A stretch of DNA of 64,000 nt, taken from NCBI RefSeq assembly GCF_032163395.1, contig NZ_CP119968.1, positions 1,907,501 to 1,971,500 of the forward strand, written 5' to 3'. A model generated the notes under the pieces. The model made no database searches, was not told the origin of the DNA, and worked only from the letters and a program-made list of their open reading frames with translations. The translations under genes and the position numbers were made by a program. Positions within the stretch are counted from its first letter, which is position 1, and each line of letters begins with the position of its first letter. Of this stretch, positions 8,249 to 18,386 are shown in pieces. Source of the DNA: Gloeocapsopsis dulcis (lineage in GTDB: Bacteria > Cyanobacteriota > Cyanobacteriia > Cyanobacteriales > Chroococcidiopsidaceae).

Positions 8249-8920
8249 GTGGTAACTAAAGCAGGAAAAGCAGCAAAGTCAGCTAAACAGGTTCGAGATG
8301 CAGAAGCGACGAAAATAGCAATACTTGATGCAGCCGAAGCAGAATTTGCACAGTACGGTTTAAACGCGGCGAAGACTGAAGAGATTGCTGCGAAGACAGG
8401 CGTCACCAAGGCGATGATTTACTACTATTTCAAGAGTAAAGAAGATCTTTACGTAGCTGTGTTAGAGCGGATATTTTTTGGTAGGTACATGGATTCGATT
8501 CAGTTAGAAGCACTTGAACAGCTACCACCTGAACAAGCACTAGAAAAGCTCATCCGGCGACAAATCGCTACTGATTTTAATTATCCGCACCTTGGTCCGA
8601 TTCAAATTCACGAAGCGCTGCAAAATCAAGGTAAGTATTACAAACACGTTCTCAGCAGCGATCGCGCGCAACAAGTATTTGGCATAGTTACAAAAATTCT
8701 AGAGCGAGGAATGGCAGAAGGATGTTTCCGTAAACTTCATCCACAGCATACTGTGATGAATATCTTAGGAGCTTGTAATTTCTACTTTACTGCCTACGAG
8801 AACTTTAAGTATCTGTGGCAAGGAGTGCCCTTACTGAGTCCAGAAATGGTGGAAGAACACTCTCAAGAAGTTGTTGATTTAATTCTGGCTGGTGTCAGAA
8901 ATCGAGAGCCAAGAAAGTAG
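8249..8920 (+). CDS. TetR/AcrR-family transcriptional regulator, divergent from psbA
   Basis: 223 residues from a GTG start. The N-terminal domain (about 20-70) has the TetR helix-turn-helix: ILDAAEAEFAQYGLNAAKTEEIAAKTGVTKAMIYYYFKSKEDLY in family terms, with the classic TG(V)xKAxIYYYFxSKEDLY recognition end. The C-terminal part is an all-helical ligand/dimer domain of the TetR_C type, rich in aromatic residues (CNFYFTAYENFKYLW). TetR proteins usually repress the neighbouring divergent gene and release on ligand binding; here that gene is the unusual psbA. The palindrome at 8093-8114 is the natural candidate target. The ligand cannot be told from sequence. Confidence 0.9.
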   Translation: MVTKAGKAAKSAKQVRDAEATKIAILDAAEAEFAQYGLNAAKTEEIAAKTGVTKAMIYYYFKSKEDLYVAVLERIFFGRYMDSIQLEALEQLPPEQALEKLIRRQIATDFNYPHLGPIQIHEALQNQGKYYKHVLSSDRAQQVFGIVTKILERGMAEGCFRKLHPQHTVMNILGACNFYFTAYENFKYLWQGVPLLSPEMVEEHSQEVVDLILAGVRNREPRK

Positions 8921-9254
8921 CTATTATAAAATTTTTTAAGTGCTTTTTATTTATTTTATAAATAAACTTAATTTAATTTGTCACATATAGTATTTCGCTT
9001 TCTATAAAAGCGCGATCACTTCCTCTAAAGTTTTTCAGTTTTTGAATTGATTAATACTTCTAATCACAAAATTGCTACTGGCAAGTGCTGTTTTGAATGT
9101 GCGATCGCCCTTGACAAGCTGAAAACAAAAAATTCGGGTATCTACCCTGAAACTTCTCCGGTTTACCCTACCTGTAAAACCATAGTGGCTCGGCATTATA
9201 GAGATGTGCAGCAAATATGATTAAACAAAGCTAAGAGTAAAAGAGAGTTTAAAT
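8921..9254. other. AT-rich intergenic region and hspA leader
   Basis: The first half is very AT-rich with no open frame of note. Nearer hspA there is a perfect inverted repeat GGGTA-TC-TACCC (9136-9147) and then an imperfect one (GGTTTAC with GTAAAACC, about 9160-9182). They lie in the probable promoter/leader of the heat-shock gene, where cyanobacterial hsp17-type mRNAs are known to fold as thermometers. No CIRCE element was seen. Confidence 0.4.
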
Positions 9255-9782
9255 ATGGCACTGATTCGTTGGCAACCTTTCCAAGAAATTGAAGCACTAC
9301 GCCATCAAATGGATCAAGTTCTTGAAGAATTAGCAGGCAATAATCAACAGTCAGAAACATTTTGGAAGCCTGCGGTAGAGTTAAAAGATACTGAAGACAG
9401 CTTAATACTTCGGGCTGAAATTCCTGGAGTAGAAGGTAAAGATTTAGATGTTCAGGTAACAAGAGAAGCTGTGGCAATTCGCGGTGAATATCGTCGTGAA
9501 AAGCAAGCTCAAGAACGTGGTCTTTTCCGCAGTGAATTTCGTTATGGTAAGTTCCAGCGTGTTGTTGGTTTACCTGTTGCTATTCAAAATGACCAAGTAC
9601 AAGCTGAGTTCAAAAATGGCATTTTGACCTTAACACTACCCAAAGTGACAGAGGCTCGTCGTAAAGTAGTTAAAGTCAACATTGCTGATACTGCCACTGC
9701 TACTCCTGAAATTGCTAGTGCGCAACCTGACACTAAGGATCATGCAGACAAAACTGAGGCTGAACCTGCATCAGTTTGGTAG
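9255..9782 (+). CDS. hspA: Small heat-shock protein, Hsp20/alpha-crystallin family
   Basis: 175 residues. The N-terminus MALIRWQPFQEIEALRHQMDQ is typical of cyanobacterial HspA; the alpha-crystallin domain (about 38-135) contains FWKPAVELKDTEDSLILRAEIPGV, the FRSEFRYGKFQRVVGLP segment and the GILTLTLPK end with its I/L-x-L motif. The protein is an ATP-independent holdase that forms oligomers and protects membranes and soluble proteins on heat or light stress. A low-complexity Thr/Ala/Asp/Glu tail of about 30 residues follows the domain. Single gene with its own terminator. Confidence 0.93.
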   Translation: MALIRWQPFQEIEALRHQMDQVLEELAGNNQQSETFWKPAVELKDTEDSLILRAEIPGVEGKDLDVQVTREAVAIRGEYRREKQAQERGLFRSEFRYGKFQRVVGLPVAIQNDQVQAEFKNGILTLTLPKVTEARRKVVKVNIADTATATPEIASAQPDTKDHADKTEAEPASVW

Positions 9783-9830
9783 TAGATGACACCTTATTCT
9801 GATTCTGAGTATATAGTTTCATAACTTAAT

Positions 9831-9877
9831 CGCTGAGTGGTATTAAATTTGTTTTCTAAACTGCTCAGCGTTTTTTT
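9831..9877 (+). terminator. Terminator of hspA
   Basis: CGCTGAG pairs with CTCAGCG across a long AT-rich loop and is followed by seven T. Confidence 0.7.
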
Positions 9878-9962
9878 ATATAGCTTGGCGAATGAATTCG
9901 CTGCTAGACAAACAAAGTCTACCAATTCAGAGTGGTGAAGTGTTGAGTTAGGCAAATTCTTT

Positions 9963-9998
9963 ATAACTCAAAATTCAAAACTCAAAACTCAAAACTTT
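9963..9998. repeat. Short tandem heptamer repeat (CAAAACT/AGTTTTG), copy 1
   Basis: The heptamer TCAAAAC/TCAAAAT is repeated in tandem about four times. Related tracts lie at 35270-35320, 46735-46803 and 59809-59830. These are the short tandemly repeated repetitive sequences common in cyanobacterial intergenic DNA. Confidence 0.8.
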
Positions 9999-10073
9999 GT
10001 TTGGGTAGCCCCCGACTTTAGTTGGAGAGCTTTTAATTATAGGATTTATGACTACAAAGGTAGCAGAAGCACA

Positions 10074-10109
10074 GAGGAGTAATTTTATACTATGTTTGTA
10101 TTACTCCTC
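10074..10109 (+). terminator. Strong hairpin downstream of the WGxxGxxG gene
   Basis: A perfect 10-bp stem (GAGGAGTAAT with ATTACTCCTC, 16-base loop) lies ten bases beyond the stop of the minus-strand gene. The plus-strand side is followed by GTTTTCG; there is no good T-run on either strand, so it may act as an mRNA 3'-stabilising hairpin rather than a classical terminator. Confidence 0.5.
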
Positions 10110-10118
10110 GTTTTCGCC

Positions 10119-10388
10119 TTAATATCTAGGAGTAGTTCCTGACTCGGCTGGATCTCTGTAAGCGACAGTACGTTTTGGCTGACGAAACAGACCAGCTAAA
10201 CCGACTAGACCGAGGAGTCCTAACCATCCCCAGCTATTGTTATCTTCTCTTGTTTCTTGAACCGTTGTTGTGGTTGTTGTATCTGGAGTAGTTGTTGTTG
10301 CAACAGCAGGTAGCGATAAAGGTAGAACAGCTACACTCATGGTAATGATGCTTGCCCCGATCACTTTGGACAAAGAAGAATGTTTCAT
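10119..10388 (-). CDS. WGxxGxxG-type small secreted/membrane protein
   Basis: 89 residues. It has an N-terminal signal peptide (MKHSSLSKVIGASIITMSVAVLPLSLPAVA), a threonine-rich linker (TTTTPDTTTTTT), then the motif NSWGWLGLLGLVGLAGLF, a short glycine-rich hydrophobic helix followed by basic residues (RQPKR) and a polar tail. This layout resembles extracellular proteins sorted by a C-terminal Gly-rich helix plus basic patch and is widespread in cyanobacteria (WGxxGxxG family). Function is unknown. It is a single gene between hspA and a glycosyltransferase. Confidence 0.75.
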   Translation of the reverse strand: MKHSSLSKVIGASIITMSVAVLPLSLPAVATTTTPDTTTTTTVQETREDNNSWGWLGLLGLVGLAGLFRQPKRTVAYRDPAESGTTPRY

Positions 10389-10593
10389 ATTCGAGTCAAC
10401 TTTTTCGTGGAGGTACTTTTAGCTGTTTGAGATGATAATTTTGGTTGGTGTAGCTATGTGAAATTAGCTATAATCTGAGGTTATCAATTTTTACCAAGGC
10501 CTAAATCAATCTTCAGTAATATTCCTAGGTTCTTCTGGATCTAACTGCAGAAGTAAAACAACTATTAATAGCCAGGGCAGCCAAGTTTTTGTC

Positions 10594-11607
10594 ATGACAA
10601 GCAGCGCAGTGCACAATATTCTCTTTATTGAGTTGCTAGGAGGAATCGGCGACGTTTTAATAGCATTGAGTGCAATTCAGGCATTAGCGCGATCGCACTC
10701 TCAAGCTCAAATGACAGTTCTGACGTTACCTCCTGGAGGGAAACTATTAGAAAGCGATCCTCTAATTACTTGTGTTGTCTATGCAGATCGCAACAACCCG
10801 CGAAAATCTGTGGAAAAGTTATTGGCAAGTCAAAATTTTGACTTAATTGTATCAGATACAAATTACGACGGAATTGAGCAAGTTATTCAACAAAGTGGTG
10901 CATTGCATTGTGTAACTAATTTGTGGCGAGAACCACCCACGAATCAACTTGTCAGCGATCGCTTTATTCAGATTTTGTTAGCAGAAAAAGTTATTCACAG
11001 GCAAGCGATCGCAAAAATATATCTCCAGCTACCTTTATTGAAGCAACAACGCGCTCAAGCTGCTTTGTGTCACTATCCTCGTCCACTCGTGTTTTTAATT
11101 CCTGACGCAGGAATGTCAATTAAGCGATGGAATCCTATCAACTTTATCACTTTGGGCAAAGCATTAAGGCAAGCTTATGGTGCAACTTTGCTGATTCCTG
11201 TTGGTGCTGATGTCGAACAAGCCACAACAATTGCCGATGGAATCGGCAATAACGCCTATATCTTTCCCCGTGGTGAACTTGTTGATTTAGCTGCAGCGTT
11301 AGCTTGTGCTTCTTTGATTATTGCTGCTGATACGGGTCCTGCACGAATTGCGGCTGCTTTAAACATACCAACGATCGCGCTTTTTGGTCCTTCCTGGTAC
11401 GGACGTTACAGACAACTACAGCCACACATTAACTTACAGGGTTATCCTCAGTGTCCTGAACGAAATCCGAGCAACTTTACCGAGCAATCTTGCTGGTATA
11501 GTGGAATCTGCCCATTACAGCAACGTTGGGAGAATTGTGTCGATGACATTTCTCCACTTGATGTTTTTGCTGCTGCTGAATCTTTTTTGGGGGTGTGGGG
11601 TGAGTAA
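10594..11607 (+). CDS. Glycosyltransferase family 9 (heptosyltransferase-like)
   Basis: 337 residues. The N-terminal Rossmann-like half begins ILFIELLGGIGDVLIALSAIQAL, the hallmark of ADP-heptose:LPS heptosyltransferases (GT9). The C-terminal half has FLIPDAGMSIKRWNP, the PVGADVEQ motif and the donor-site ASLIIAADTGPARIAAALNIPTIALFGPS, which is diagnostic. It likely adds a sugar to a lipopolysaccharide or other surface glycan at the inner face of the membrane. It stands alone, not in a glycan cluster. It is convergent with topA (six bases between the stops). Confidence 0.88.
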   Translation: MTSSAVHNILFIELLGGIGDVLIALSAIQALARSHSQAQMTVLTLPPGGKLLESDPLITCVVYADRNNPRKSVEKLLASQNFDLIVSDTNYDGIEQVIQQSGALHCVTNLWREPPTNQLVSDRFIQILLAEKVIHRQAIAKIYLQLPLLKQQRAQAALCHYPRPLVFLIPDAGMSIKRWNPINFITLGKALRQAYGATLLIPVGADVEQATTIADGIGNNAYIFPRGELVDLAAALACASLIIAADTGPARIAAALNIPTIALFGPSWYGRYRQLQPHINLQGYPQCPERNPSNFTEQSCWYSGICPLQQRWENCVDDISPLDVFAAAESFLGVWGE

Positions 11608-11613
11608 GACCTC

Positions 11614-14316
11614 CTATTTAGCCTTTGAGCTAGATGCTGTCCTTGTGCGGCTACTAGATTGACTGCGAGTTGTCTTTTTCTTAGTAGTTGAGGATTTTGA
11701 TGCTGATTTTCCGTTACTGCTTGTTGAATTGCGGCGAGTTGATTTTTTACTAGTCGCTTTTGTTGCTAGCAGTTCGAGTGCGATCGCTAGCGTAATATCT
11801 TCTACCGATTTACCTTCGGGCAAGCCAACATTCGTTTTACCATGCTTGACATAGGGACCATAAGGACCATCGTAGATATTCACAGCTTCTCCATCATCAG
11901 GATGCGAACCTAACTCTTTTAAAGGTGTCTTAGTCTTACTCCGACCGCCACTGCGTCCTTTCTTGGGTTCTGATAACAACTCTAAAGCTCTTTCTAAAGT
12001 AACCGTAAAGACATCATCCCCAGCTTTGAGCGATCGATAGTCTTTTCCTTCTTTTCCTTGGTCATGGGCGACATACGGACCAAAAGGACCAATGGAAGCT
12101 TGAATTTTACCACCTGTCGCGGGATGAGTTCCCAAAGTTCGAGGTAGAGATAAAAGCCCAACAGCCTTATCTAGAGTAAGGTTTTCAATAGTCATTCCTT
12201 TAGGGAAAGATGCTGTTTTGGGTTTAGGATTCTCTTCAGTAGCGTCTCCAAGTTGAATATAAGGACCGCGACTACCAATTAGCACGTAAATCGGTTCTCC
12301 TGTTTCAGGATGGCGACCTAATTGATCGGGACCTTCGGTTTTTTGTCGCAGCAATACCTCGACTTGTGCTGGATCTAAATCTGCAGGATTGACATCCTTA
12401 GGAATTGAAGCCGTAACTACTCCATCCCCGTTTTCCACTTCAATGTAAGGACCAAACTTGCCGATGCGGACTTTAGCAGCTAAGTCTTCGAGTTCCACCG
12501 TACGGGCTGTATTTGGATCAATTTGGTTTTCGCGTTCTTTAACAAGAGTTTCTAACCCTGAATCACCCAAATAAAATTCTTGTAAGTAAGGCAGCCAGTA
12601 TACTTCACCTGTGGCAATATCATCTAGCGTTTGCTCCATTTTGGAAGTAAAGCTGGTATTGACCAAGTCAGGGAAATGTTTTTCTAGTAATCCAGTGACG
12701 GCGAAAGCAGTAAACGTAGGAACTAGCGCATTGCTGACAAGTTGAGCATAACCACGGTCAATAATCGTGCCAATAATACTTGCATAAGTACTTGGACGAC
12801 CAATTCCTTCACTTTCTAGTGTTTTGACCAATGAGGCTTCAGTATAACGCGCTGGCGGCTGCGTTTCGTGTTTAATTGCTTCTAGCTTCTTACAATTTGG
12901 GCGATCGCCTACTTTGAGATCTGGCAAAATCACCTCTTGATCTTCCAATGCCGCTTCGGGATCGTCAGATCCTTCGACATAGGCGCGTAAATATCCTGGA
13001 AAATCAATGCGCTTACCACTCGAACGAAATCCTGCGTCTTCTACTTGTAGGTGCATCACAATTTGAGTTTGCTTTGCATCTGCCATTTGGCTAGCAACGG
13101 TACGTTTCCAAATCAAGTCATACAGGGCGAATTCCCGCCCACTTAAACCCGTTTCCTGGGGTGTTCTAAACGTGCTTCCCGCCGGACGAATTGCTTCGTG
13201 GGCTTCTTGTGCGCCTTTACTCTTAGTCGTGTATTGCCGAGGAGAAGGGCTGAGGTATTGCTTCCCGTAAAGTTGTTCGACACAAGTTCGGGCTGCAGCG
13301 ATCGCTTGATCCGATAAATGCACCGAATCAGTCCGCATATAGGTAATATAACCTTGCTCGTACAAACTTTGGGCAGTCCGCATTGTATCCCGTGCCGATA
13401 GTCGCAGTTTACGGTTAGCTTCCTGTTGCAGCGTTGATGTTGTAAACGGCGGTGCAGGTTTGCGCGTGACTGGGCGTTCTTCTAAGTCTGTAACTTTCCA
13501 TTGTTTTCCTTTGAGGCGGTCTTTTAAAGCCTTCGCTTCCGCTTCGTTGAGTAAAACAACCTTACGCCCAGCAATCAGTTTTCCAGTTGCTTCATCAAAA
13601 TCACTACCATTCGCGACCTTTGTTTCACCCAGCGTCACCAATCGTGATTCAAATGCGTTTTTTGACGCACTCCCAGCACTTTCAGCTTCTAATTCTGCCT
13701 TCAAATCCCAATACGTAGCTTGACGGAAAGCACGACGCTGGCGTTCTTTTTCTACCAACAGCCGCACCGCTACCGACTGCACTCGCCCCGCTGATAAACC
13801 CCAAGCAATCTTCTTCCACAGCAGCGGCGACAAAGTATAACCTACAAGTCGATCTAAAATTCTTCTTGTCTCTTGAGCGCGTACCAGTTGTTCGTCAACA
13901 TCACGACAGTTTTTCAACGCCTTGCGGATCGCATCTTGCGTAATCTCGTGAAACACCATCCGCTTGATCGGAACTTTCGGCTTGAGTAGCTGCAATAAAT
14001 GCCAACTGATACTTTCACCTTCGCGGTCTTCGTCCGTTGCAAGTACCAGTTCTTTAGCACTTTTCAGCGCTTCTTTGAGTTGGGTAACAACCTTCTTTTT
14101 ATCTTTGGGGACGATATACAACGGTTCAAAGTCAGCGTCCACATTAACACCCAGCTGCGCCCATTTTTCTCCCTTCACTGCTGCGGGGATATCGCTAGCC
14201 GACTGCGGAAGGTCGCGGATATGACCCATAGACGCTTCCACGCGATAACCATTTGGCAAGTAGTTACGAATGGTACGGGCTTTAGTAGGAGATTCGACGA
14301 TGACCAGAGTTGACAT
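11614..14316 (-). CDS. topA: DNA topoisomerase I (type IA)
   Basis: 900 residues from the ATG at 14314-14316; the frame is open to a TTG four codons earlier, but the ATG gives the family-standard [13 protein letters not shown] start. The TOPRIM domain (1-145) includes the [14 protein letters not shown] acidic motif; the catalytic tyrosine lies in [13 protein letters not shown]. The enzyme relaxes negative supercoils through a 5'-phosphotyrosine. The C-terminus has no zinc fingers; instead there are about four topoisomerase-C repeats of the form LGxHPxTGxxI...GPYGPYV, then an 80-residue Lys/Ser/Thr-rich tail, as in other cyanobacteria. Confidence 0.96.
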   Translation of the reverse strand: MSTLVIVESPTKARTIRNYLPNGYRVEASMGHIRDLPQSASDIPAAVKGEKWAQLGVNVDADFEPLYIVPKDKKKVVTQLKEALKSAKELVLATDEDREGESISWHLLQLLKPKVPIKRMVFHEITQDAIRKALKNCRDVDEQLVRAQETRRILDRLVGYTLSPLLWKKIAWGLSAGRVQSVAVRLLVEKERQRRAFRQATYWDLKAELEAESAGSASKNAFESRLVTLGETKVANGSDFDEATGKLIAGRKVVLLNEAEAKALKDRLKGKQWKVTDLEERPVTRKPAPPFTTSTLQQEANRKLRLSARDTMRTAQSLYEQGYITYMRTDSVHLSDQAIAAARTCVEQLYGKQYLSPSPRQYTTKSKGAQEAHEAIRPAGSTFRTPQETGLSGREFALYDLIWKRTVASQMADAKQTQIVMHLQVEDAGFRSSGKRIDFPGYLRAYVEGSDDPEAALEDQEVILPDLKVGDRPNCKKLEAIKHETQPPARYTEASLVKTLESEGIGRPSTYASIIGTIIDRGYAQLVSNALVPTFTAFAVTGLLEKHFPDLVNTSFTSKMEQTLDDIATGEVYWLPYLQEFYLGDSGLETLVKERENQIDPNTARTVELEDLAAKVRIGKFGPYIEVENGDGVVTASIPKDVNPADLDPAQVEVLLRQKTEGPDQLGRHPETGEPIYVLIGSRGPYIQLGDATEENPKPKTASFPKGMTIENLTLDKAVGLLSLPRTLGTHPATGGKIQASIGPFGPYVAHDQGKEGKDYRSLKAGDDVFTVTLERALELLSEPKKGRSGGRSKTKTPLKELGSHPDDGEAVNIYDGPYGPYVKHGKTNVGLPEGKSVEDITLAIALELLATKATSKKSTRRNSTSSNGKSASKSSTTKKKTTRSQSSSRTRTASSSKAK

Positions 14317-14823
14317 GGGTTCTTGCAAATAAAATAGCAGCTAGGCTAAACAGACAACTTTAAGGAAATTGCCTCAATTGTCAAGAGGCACTGCTAGAGG
14401 ACAAGGGTAAGAGTGGAGCAACTCCCAATTCAGATTTAAATCCAAATTGTTCTCTTTTAATAGTGATACCCCTAGATCTCTACGTTATAACTAACAAATC
14501 TACCTTCGACAAAAGTTTCTCAAGCTACATTTCAGCTTAATGAGAATTTGTCAGCTCCACAAGTACCCCCGTAAATATAAAAAATATTACTCAAGTGCCA
14601 GAAAAAATACGCAAAAGTCAAATTGCGGCTTTGCTAGAAATAATGCTATGTAATTGAGTGCATTATAAAGATATTTGGTGGTTCTATGTAGTCTAATACA
14701 TTACCCTCCAAGGATTTTAGCGATCGCATACAAAAACAAACTACACAAATAGCAGCACAATCCTACAGAGTTGTCTATCTTATCTAATCTAAAATAAAAA
14801 CAAAACCATTAAAGGCAGGCTTT
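14317..14823. other. Long intergenic region between topA and a Uma2 gene
   Basis: About 500 bp between divergent genes. It contains a GCGATCGC site near 14720 and is AT-rich. I find no convincing gene, RNA or hairpin. Confidence 0.4.
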
Positions 14824-15573
14824 ATGGCAACCCAACTTGAGCAAACCAAAGCGCTACAACTGGTAGTATCTTGGGAAGCGTTGCCCGATGACTTTCAATT
14901 AGAGGATGAACCTGTGGAGAATACAGGTCAGCCAATTTTAGCTGGTGCTTTACGTGAAAGCTTAGAAATTAGTGGTTTTATCCAACCTCAGATGCTGATA
15001 GCATCAAATTTTGGTTTGTGTGCGACTGTCAATGGGCAATTTGTTGTCAAAGCACCTGATTGGGTTTATGTTCCACGAGTGAATCAAGCGTTAGGCGATC
15101 GCAAAAGCTATACGCCCAATTTAGAAGGCGATGTTCCTGAAGTTGTGATGGAATTTTTATCCGACACCGATGGACAAGAATATTCGGTAAAACGAACCTA
15201 TCCACCAGGCAAATGGTTTTTTTACGAGCAAATTTTGCAAGTTCCTAGTTATGTAATTTTTGACCCCAGCAATGGTTTATTGGAATGTTATCAACTGGAG
15301 AATGGGCGCTACGAATTAAAGCAACCCGATGAAAATAGTCGTCATTGGCTTGATTCCATGAGTTTGTTTTTAGGAACTTGGCAAGGAACGAAAGAAGCAC
15401 GAACGGGCTATTGGTTGCGGTGGTGGGATCAAGCAGGTAATTTGTTACCTTGGGCGGTAGAATTGATTGAAATTGAACGCCAACGCGCTGAACAAGAATG
15501 CCAACAAAAAGAACGATTGATCGCTTTTTTGCAATCTCAGGGTATTGATCCGAATAATTTGCCTACGGATTAA
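14824..15573 (+). CDS. Uma2-family putative endonuclease (DUF820)
   Basis: 249 residues. The family pattern is visible: a restriction-endonuclease-like core with the acidic residue in VVKAPDWVYVPR, VPEVVMEFLSDTDG (strand with Glu) and KRTYPPGKWFFYEQILQVPSYVIFDPSNGLLECYQL, then a C-terminal coiled segment (IEIERQRAEQECQQKERLIAFLQSQG) found in the long Uma2 subgroup. Uma2 genes are very numerous in cyanobacteria and their biological role is not established. A decayed relative lies immediately downstream on the other strand. Start is ATG; a weak AAGG precedes it. Confidence 0.85.
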   Translation: MATQLEQTKALQLVVSWEALPDDFQLEDEPVENTGQPILAGALRESLEISGFIQPQMLIASNFGLCATVNGQFVVKAPDWVYVPRVNQALGDRKSYTPNLEGDVPEVVMEFLSDTDGQEYSVKRTYPPGKWFFYEQILQVPSYVIFDPSNGLLECYQLENGRYELKQPDENSRHWLDSMSLFLGTWQGTKEARTGYWLRWWDQAGNLLPWAVELIEIERQRAEQECQQKERLIAFLQSQGIDPNNLPTD

Positions 15574-15680
15574 ATAAGGTAATGGTGTCAAAAATACTGA
15601 AAATATTTGAAGAGTTAACGATCGCTCTATCAAAATTACCCGAAGTTGCGATCGCCAATCACGAACAATAATTTAAACCA

Positions 15681-15968
15681 TCAATCCTGTTTTGGTAACG
15701 AGAAAGATTTCACCGACAAACTAAATCCTGGGACAACATCTTCCCCACTCAAAACTGCTGTTGCTGGATACTGCGTAATCTATTAATCTGCCCTATGTAC
15801 GTTTAATAAGTAAGCCCCTGCTTTATCACGATTAGTAAAAATTCCTCCTGTAGGTGGCATAATCACTAATGTCCCGTCAGCATTTCGCTCAAATCGTAAA
15901 TCTGGATTTTTGGAACTGATTTGCATTAACTCTTGATCAGTTACAGTAGCCCAAGATGAAATCATCAC
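15681..15968 (-). pseudogene. Uma2-family remnant with the middle deleted
   Basis: The N-terminal piece (15786-15968) reads as a Uma2 start, ending LRFERNADGTLVIMPPTGGIFTNRDKAG. It stops at TAA/TAG codons near 15778-15785. The same frame then continues as ITQYPATAVLSGEDVVPG and FSLSVKSFSLPKQD to the TGA at 15681-15683, which is the usual Uma2 C-terminus. The catalytic core of about 100 residues between them is missing, so the gene is dead. A 29-codon open frame on the plus strand (15582-15671) lies beside it and is probably not a gene. Confidence 0.8.
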
Positions 15969-16229
15969 TTTTTACCTTGAATTAAAAATGTAGTGATAAT
16001 TTGGCATTTAACTTAATAATTTGATTGTACCTATAGCTATACAGAATAAATAAGTATTTATTATAAGTGATATATTATACCTGTAGTAGCTTTGAGATTA
16101 GCTCATCAGCGGTGGTAATGAGTGACGACGCAAGAATTACCGAAAAGATGAAACACACATAAAAGAAACCATATGATAGACAATAAAGTTAACACAGCGA
16201 TTGTCTCATAGCTAAAACCTATATCACTC

Positions 16230-17780
16230 ATGGATTTTGCTAATCTTGTAGACCAGTTAAATGCTGGAACAATTTTGCCGGAAGGGATAGTGCTAACTAC
16301 CCTGATGGTAATTGTCATAGGCGATTTGATTGTCGGGCGTAGTGCTTCGCGCTGGATTCCTTATACAGCGATCGCAGGTTTACTCGCCGCAGTCGTCGCG
16401 TTATATCTTCAATGGGATAACCCAAATCCAATTTCATTTCTTGGTGCTTTTAATAGTGACGATCTCAGTATCGTATTTCGCGGCATTATTGCACTATCGA
16501 CTGCGGTAACGATCTTGATGTCGATTCGCTATATTGAGCAATCTGGTACAGCTTTAGCAGAATTCATTGGAATTATGCTGACAGCGACGCTGGGAGGAAT
16601 GTTTTTGTCTGGGGCTTCTGAATTAGTGACAATTTTCATCTCTTTAGAAACCCTAAGTATCTCTTCATACTTGATGACAGGATACACCAAGCGCGATCCC
16701 CGCTCGAATGAAGCTGCACTAAAATACTTGCTCATTGGTGCTTCGAGTACAGGTGTTTTCCTTTACGGCGTCTCTTTACTATACGGTTTATCAGGAGGCG
16801 AAACTCAATTAAGTGCGATCGCTTCGGCAATTGCGGATGCTAACTTGAGTCAATCCCTCGGCTTAGTAATTTCTTTAGTATTTGTGATTGCAGGTGTTGC
16901 CTTCAAAATTTCCGCTGCACCTTTCCACCAGTGGACACCCGACGTTTACGAAGGTTCACCAACTCCTGTTGTTGCGTTTTTATCCGTAGGTTCCAAAGCC
17001 GCAGGATTTGCTTTAGCAATTCGGTTGATGAATAGCGCCTTCCCCTTACTGATCGATGAGTGGCAATTTGTCTTTACCGCGCTTGCTGTACTCAGTATGG
17101 TGCTAGGTAACGTCGTGGCGCTGGCACAAACCAGTATGAAACGGATGCTAGCCTATTCCTCGATTGGACAAGCTGGATTCGTGATGATTGGTTTAATTGC
17201 GGGAACCGAAGCAGGTTACGCCAGTATGGTATTTTACCTTTTGGTCTACCTGTTCATGAACCTGGGAGCATTTACCTGTTTAATTCTGTTTACGCTGCGT
17301 ACAGGCACTGACCAAATTAGTGAATACTCTGGTCTATATCAAAAAGATCCTTTGCTAACGCTGTGTTTGAGTATTTGCTTACTGTCTTTAGGCGGTATTC
17401 CGCCCCTTGCAGGATTCTTTGGTAAGATTTACTTGTTCTGGGCAGGTTGGCAAGCAGGACAATATGGATTAGTTTTACTCGGTTTAGTCACCACAGTAGT
17501 TTCAATTTACTACTACATTCGTGTAGTACGAATGATGGTTGTCAAAGAACCACAAGAAATGTCTGAAGCAGTGAAAACCTATCCAGCAGTACAATGGAAT
17601 TTACCTGGAATGCGACCACTCCAAGTTGGCTTGGTATTAACTTTGGTTGCGACATCTTTAGCAGGCATTTTGTCGAACCCGTTATTTACCTTGGCAAATA
17701 GTTCGATTGCCCACACACCTACGCTGCAAACAACTGTAATTAGCACCCAGCTACCCGCGAAGGAACAGAACAGGGGTTAG
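16230..17780 (+). CDS. ndhB: NAD(P)H-quinone oxidoreductase subunit 2 (NDH-1)
   Basis: 516 residues with about 14 predicted membrane helices. Proton-channel motifs of the antiporter-like subunits are present: [69 protein letters not shown] and [20 protein letters not shown]. NdhB is the single-copy membrane subunit of all cyanobacterial NDH-1 complexes, acting in respiration, cyclic electron flow and CO2 uptake in the thylakoid membrane. Start ATG at 16230. It stands alone, as is usual for ndhB. Confidence 0.97.
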   Translation: MDFANLVDQLNAGTILPEGIVLTTLMVIVIGDLIVGRSASRWIPYTAIAGLLAAVVALYLQWDNPNPISFLGAFNSDDLSIVFRGIIALSTAVTILMSIRYIEQSGTALAEFIGIMLTATLGGMFLSGASELVTIFISLETLSISSYLMTGYTKRDPRSNEAALKYLLIGASSTGVFLYGVSLLYGLSGGETQLSAIASAIADANLSQSLGLVISLVFVIAGVAFKISAAPFHQWTPDVYEGSPTPVVAFLSVGSKAAGFALAIRLMNSAFPLLIDEWQFVFTALAVLSMVLGNVVALAQTSMKRMLAYSSIGQAGFVMIGLIAGTEAGYASMVFYLLVYLFMNLGAFTCLILFTLRTGTDQISEYSGLYQKDPLLTLCLSICLLSLGGIPPLAGFFGKIYLFWAGWQAGQYGLVLLGLVTTVVSIYYYIRVVRMMVVKEPQEMSEAVKTYPAVQWNLPGMRPLQVGLVLTLVATSLAGILSNPLFTLANSSIAHTPTLQTTVISTQLPAKEQNRG

Positions 17781-17793
17781 ATTAACGAGAAAA

Positions 17794-17852
17794 CGGTCGT
17801 GAATCAAGGAAGTGCTAAACTAGCAAACTTACACTTTTCTACTTCACGACCG
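17794..17852. repeat. Inverted repeat after ndhB
   Basis: CGGTCGTGAA (17794-17803) and TTCACGACCG (17843-17852) form a perfect 10-bp stem around a 39-base loop, 14 bases after the ndhB stop. No T-run follows, so it may be an mRNA-end hairpin or the ends of a lost small element. Confidence 0.55.
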
Positions 17853-17995
17853 AGTTAAAACAAATATTACTAAATTTTTCTAGGTTAAAATACAAGTTTA
17901 TTTTTCAAGAAATGCGCAAAATTAAGTAATTTAGCTTTAAGTATAAAAGCTTACCTTAACAAAATATATTAAGACAAGAATTAATGGTTATTACT

Positions 17996-18386
17996 TTAAT
18001 TAACTAAGCTTAATTGTTCTAGTTGATATTTAGCTAAAGCCAATGCTTCCTGAGCCAACTGAACTTTTTTTCATCTTTTAACACATTGTGCAAACACGAT
18101 AAATAAGCCTCAAAATATTTAGTACGCAAGCTTGGCTCAGAATTTAAATCGTTAAGAAAAGAAAGATCAGATTCGACCATAAAGCGAATGCCTAGCATCG
18201 GAATTGGGCTGCGAAGGGGACGGAAGTTAGGATTACGTAGCCCAGGACTGTTGTTTTGCTTGTGAAATTCTCCTAGCATTAGTCCTGCCTCAACAAAGAA
18301 AGGTTTCAGATGGCGTTGAGCACCATCAATCAATTTAAAAGCTGTCTCAGTACTGATATCAGGAAAAATAAGCATGAGTGCCTTAT
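17996..18386 (-). pseudogene. Truncated and frameshifted conserved gene beside an insertion sequence
   Basis: An open frame at 18034-18375 encodes MLIFPDISTETAF, then LKPFFVEAGLMLGEFHKQ, PGLRNPNFRPLRSPIPMLGIRFMVESDL. This looks like the C-terminal half of a conserved protein (I am reminded of the DUF6875 type, uncertain). Upstream the same frame adds DKAL and then meets a stop just where the insertion sequence begins, so the N-terminal half is gone. At the 3' end, after a run of seven T (18065-18071, A on the coding strand), the frame ends early; adding one A restores a plausible tail VQLAQEALALAKYQLEQL to a stop at 17996. The 5' remainder is not visible beyond the insertion. Confidence 0.6.

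Noticed and set aside
15582-15671. 29-codon open frame beside the Uma2 remnant
   Set aside because: It is very short, has no ribosome-binding site and contains two GCGATCGC-like sites; probably chance.
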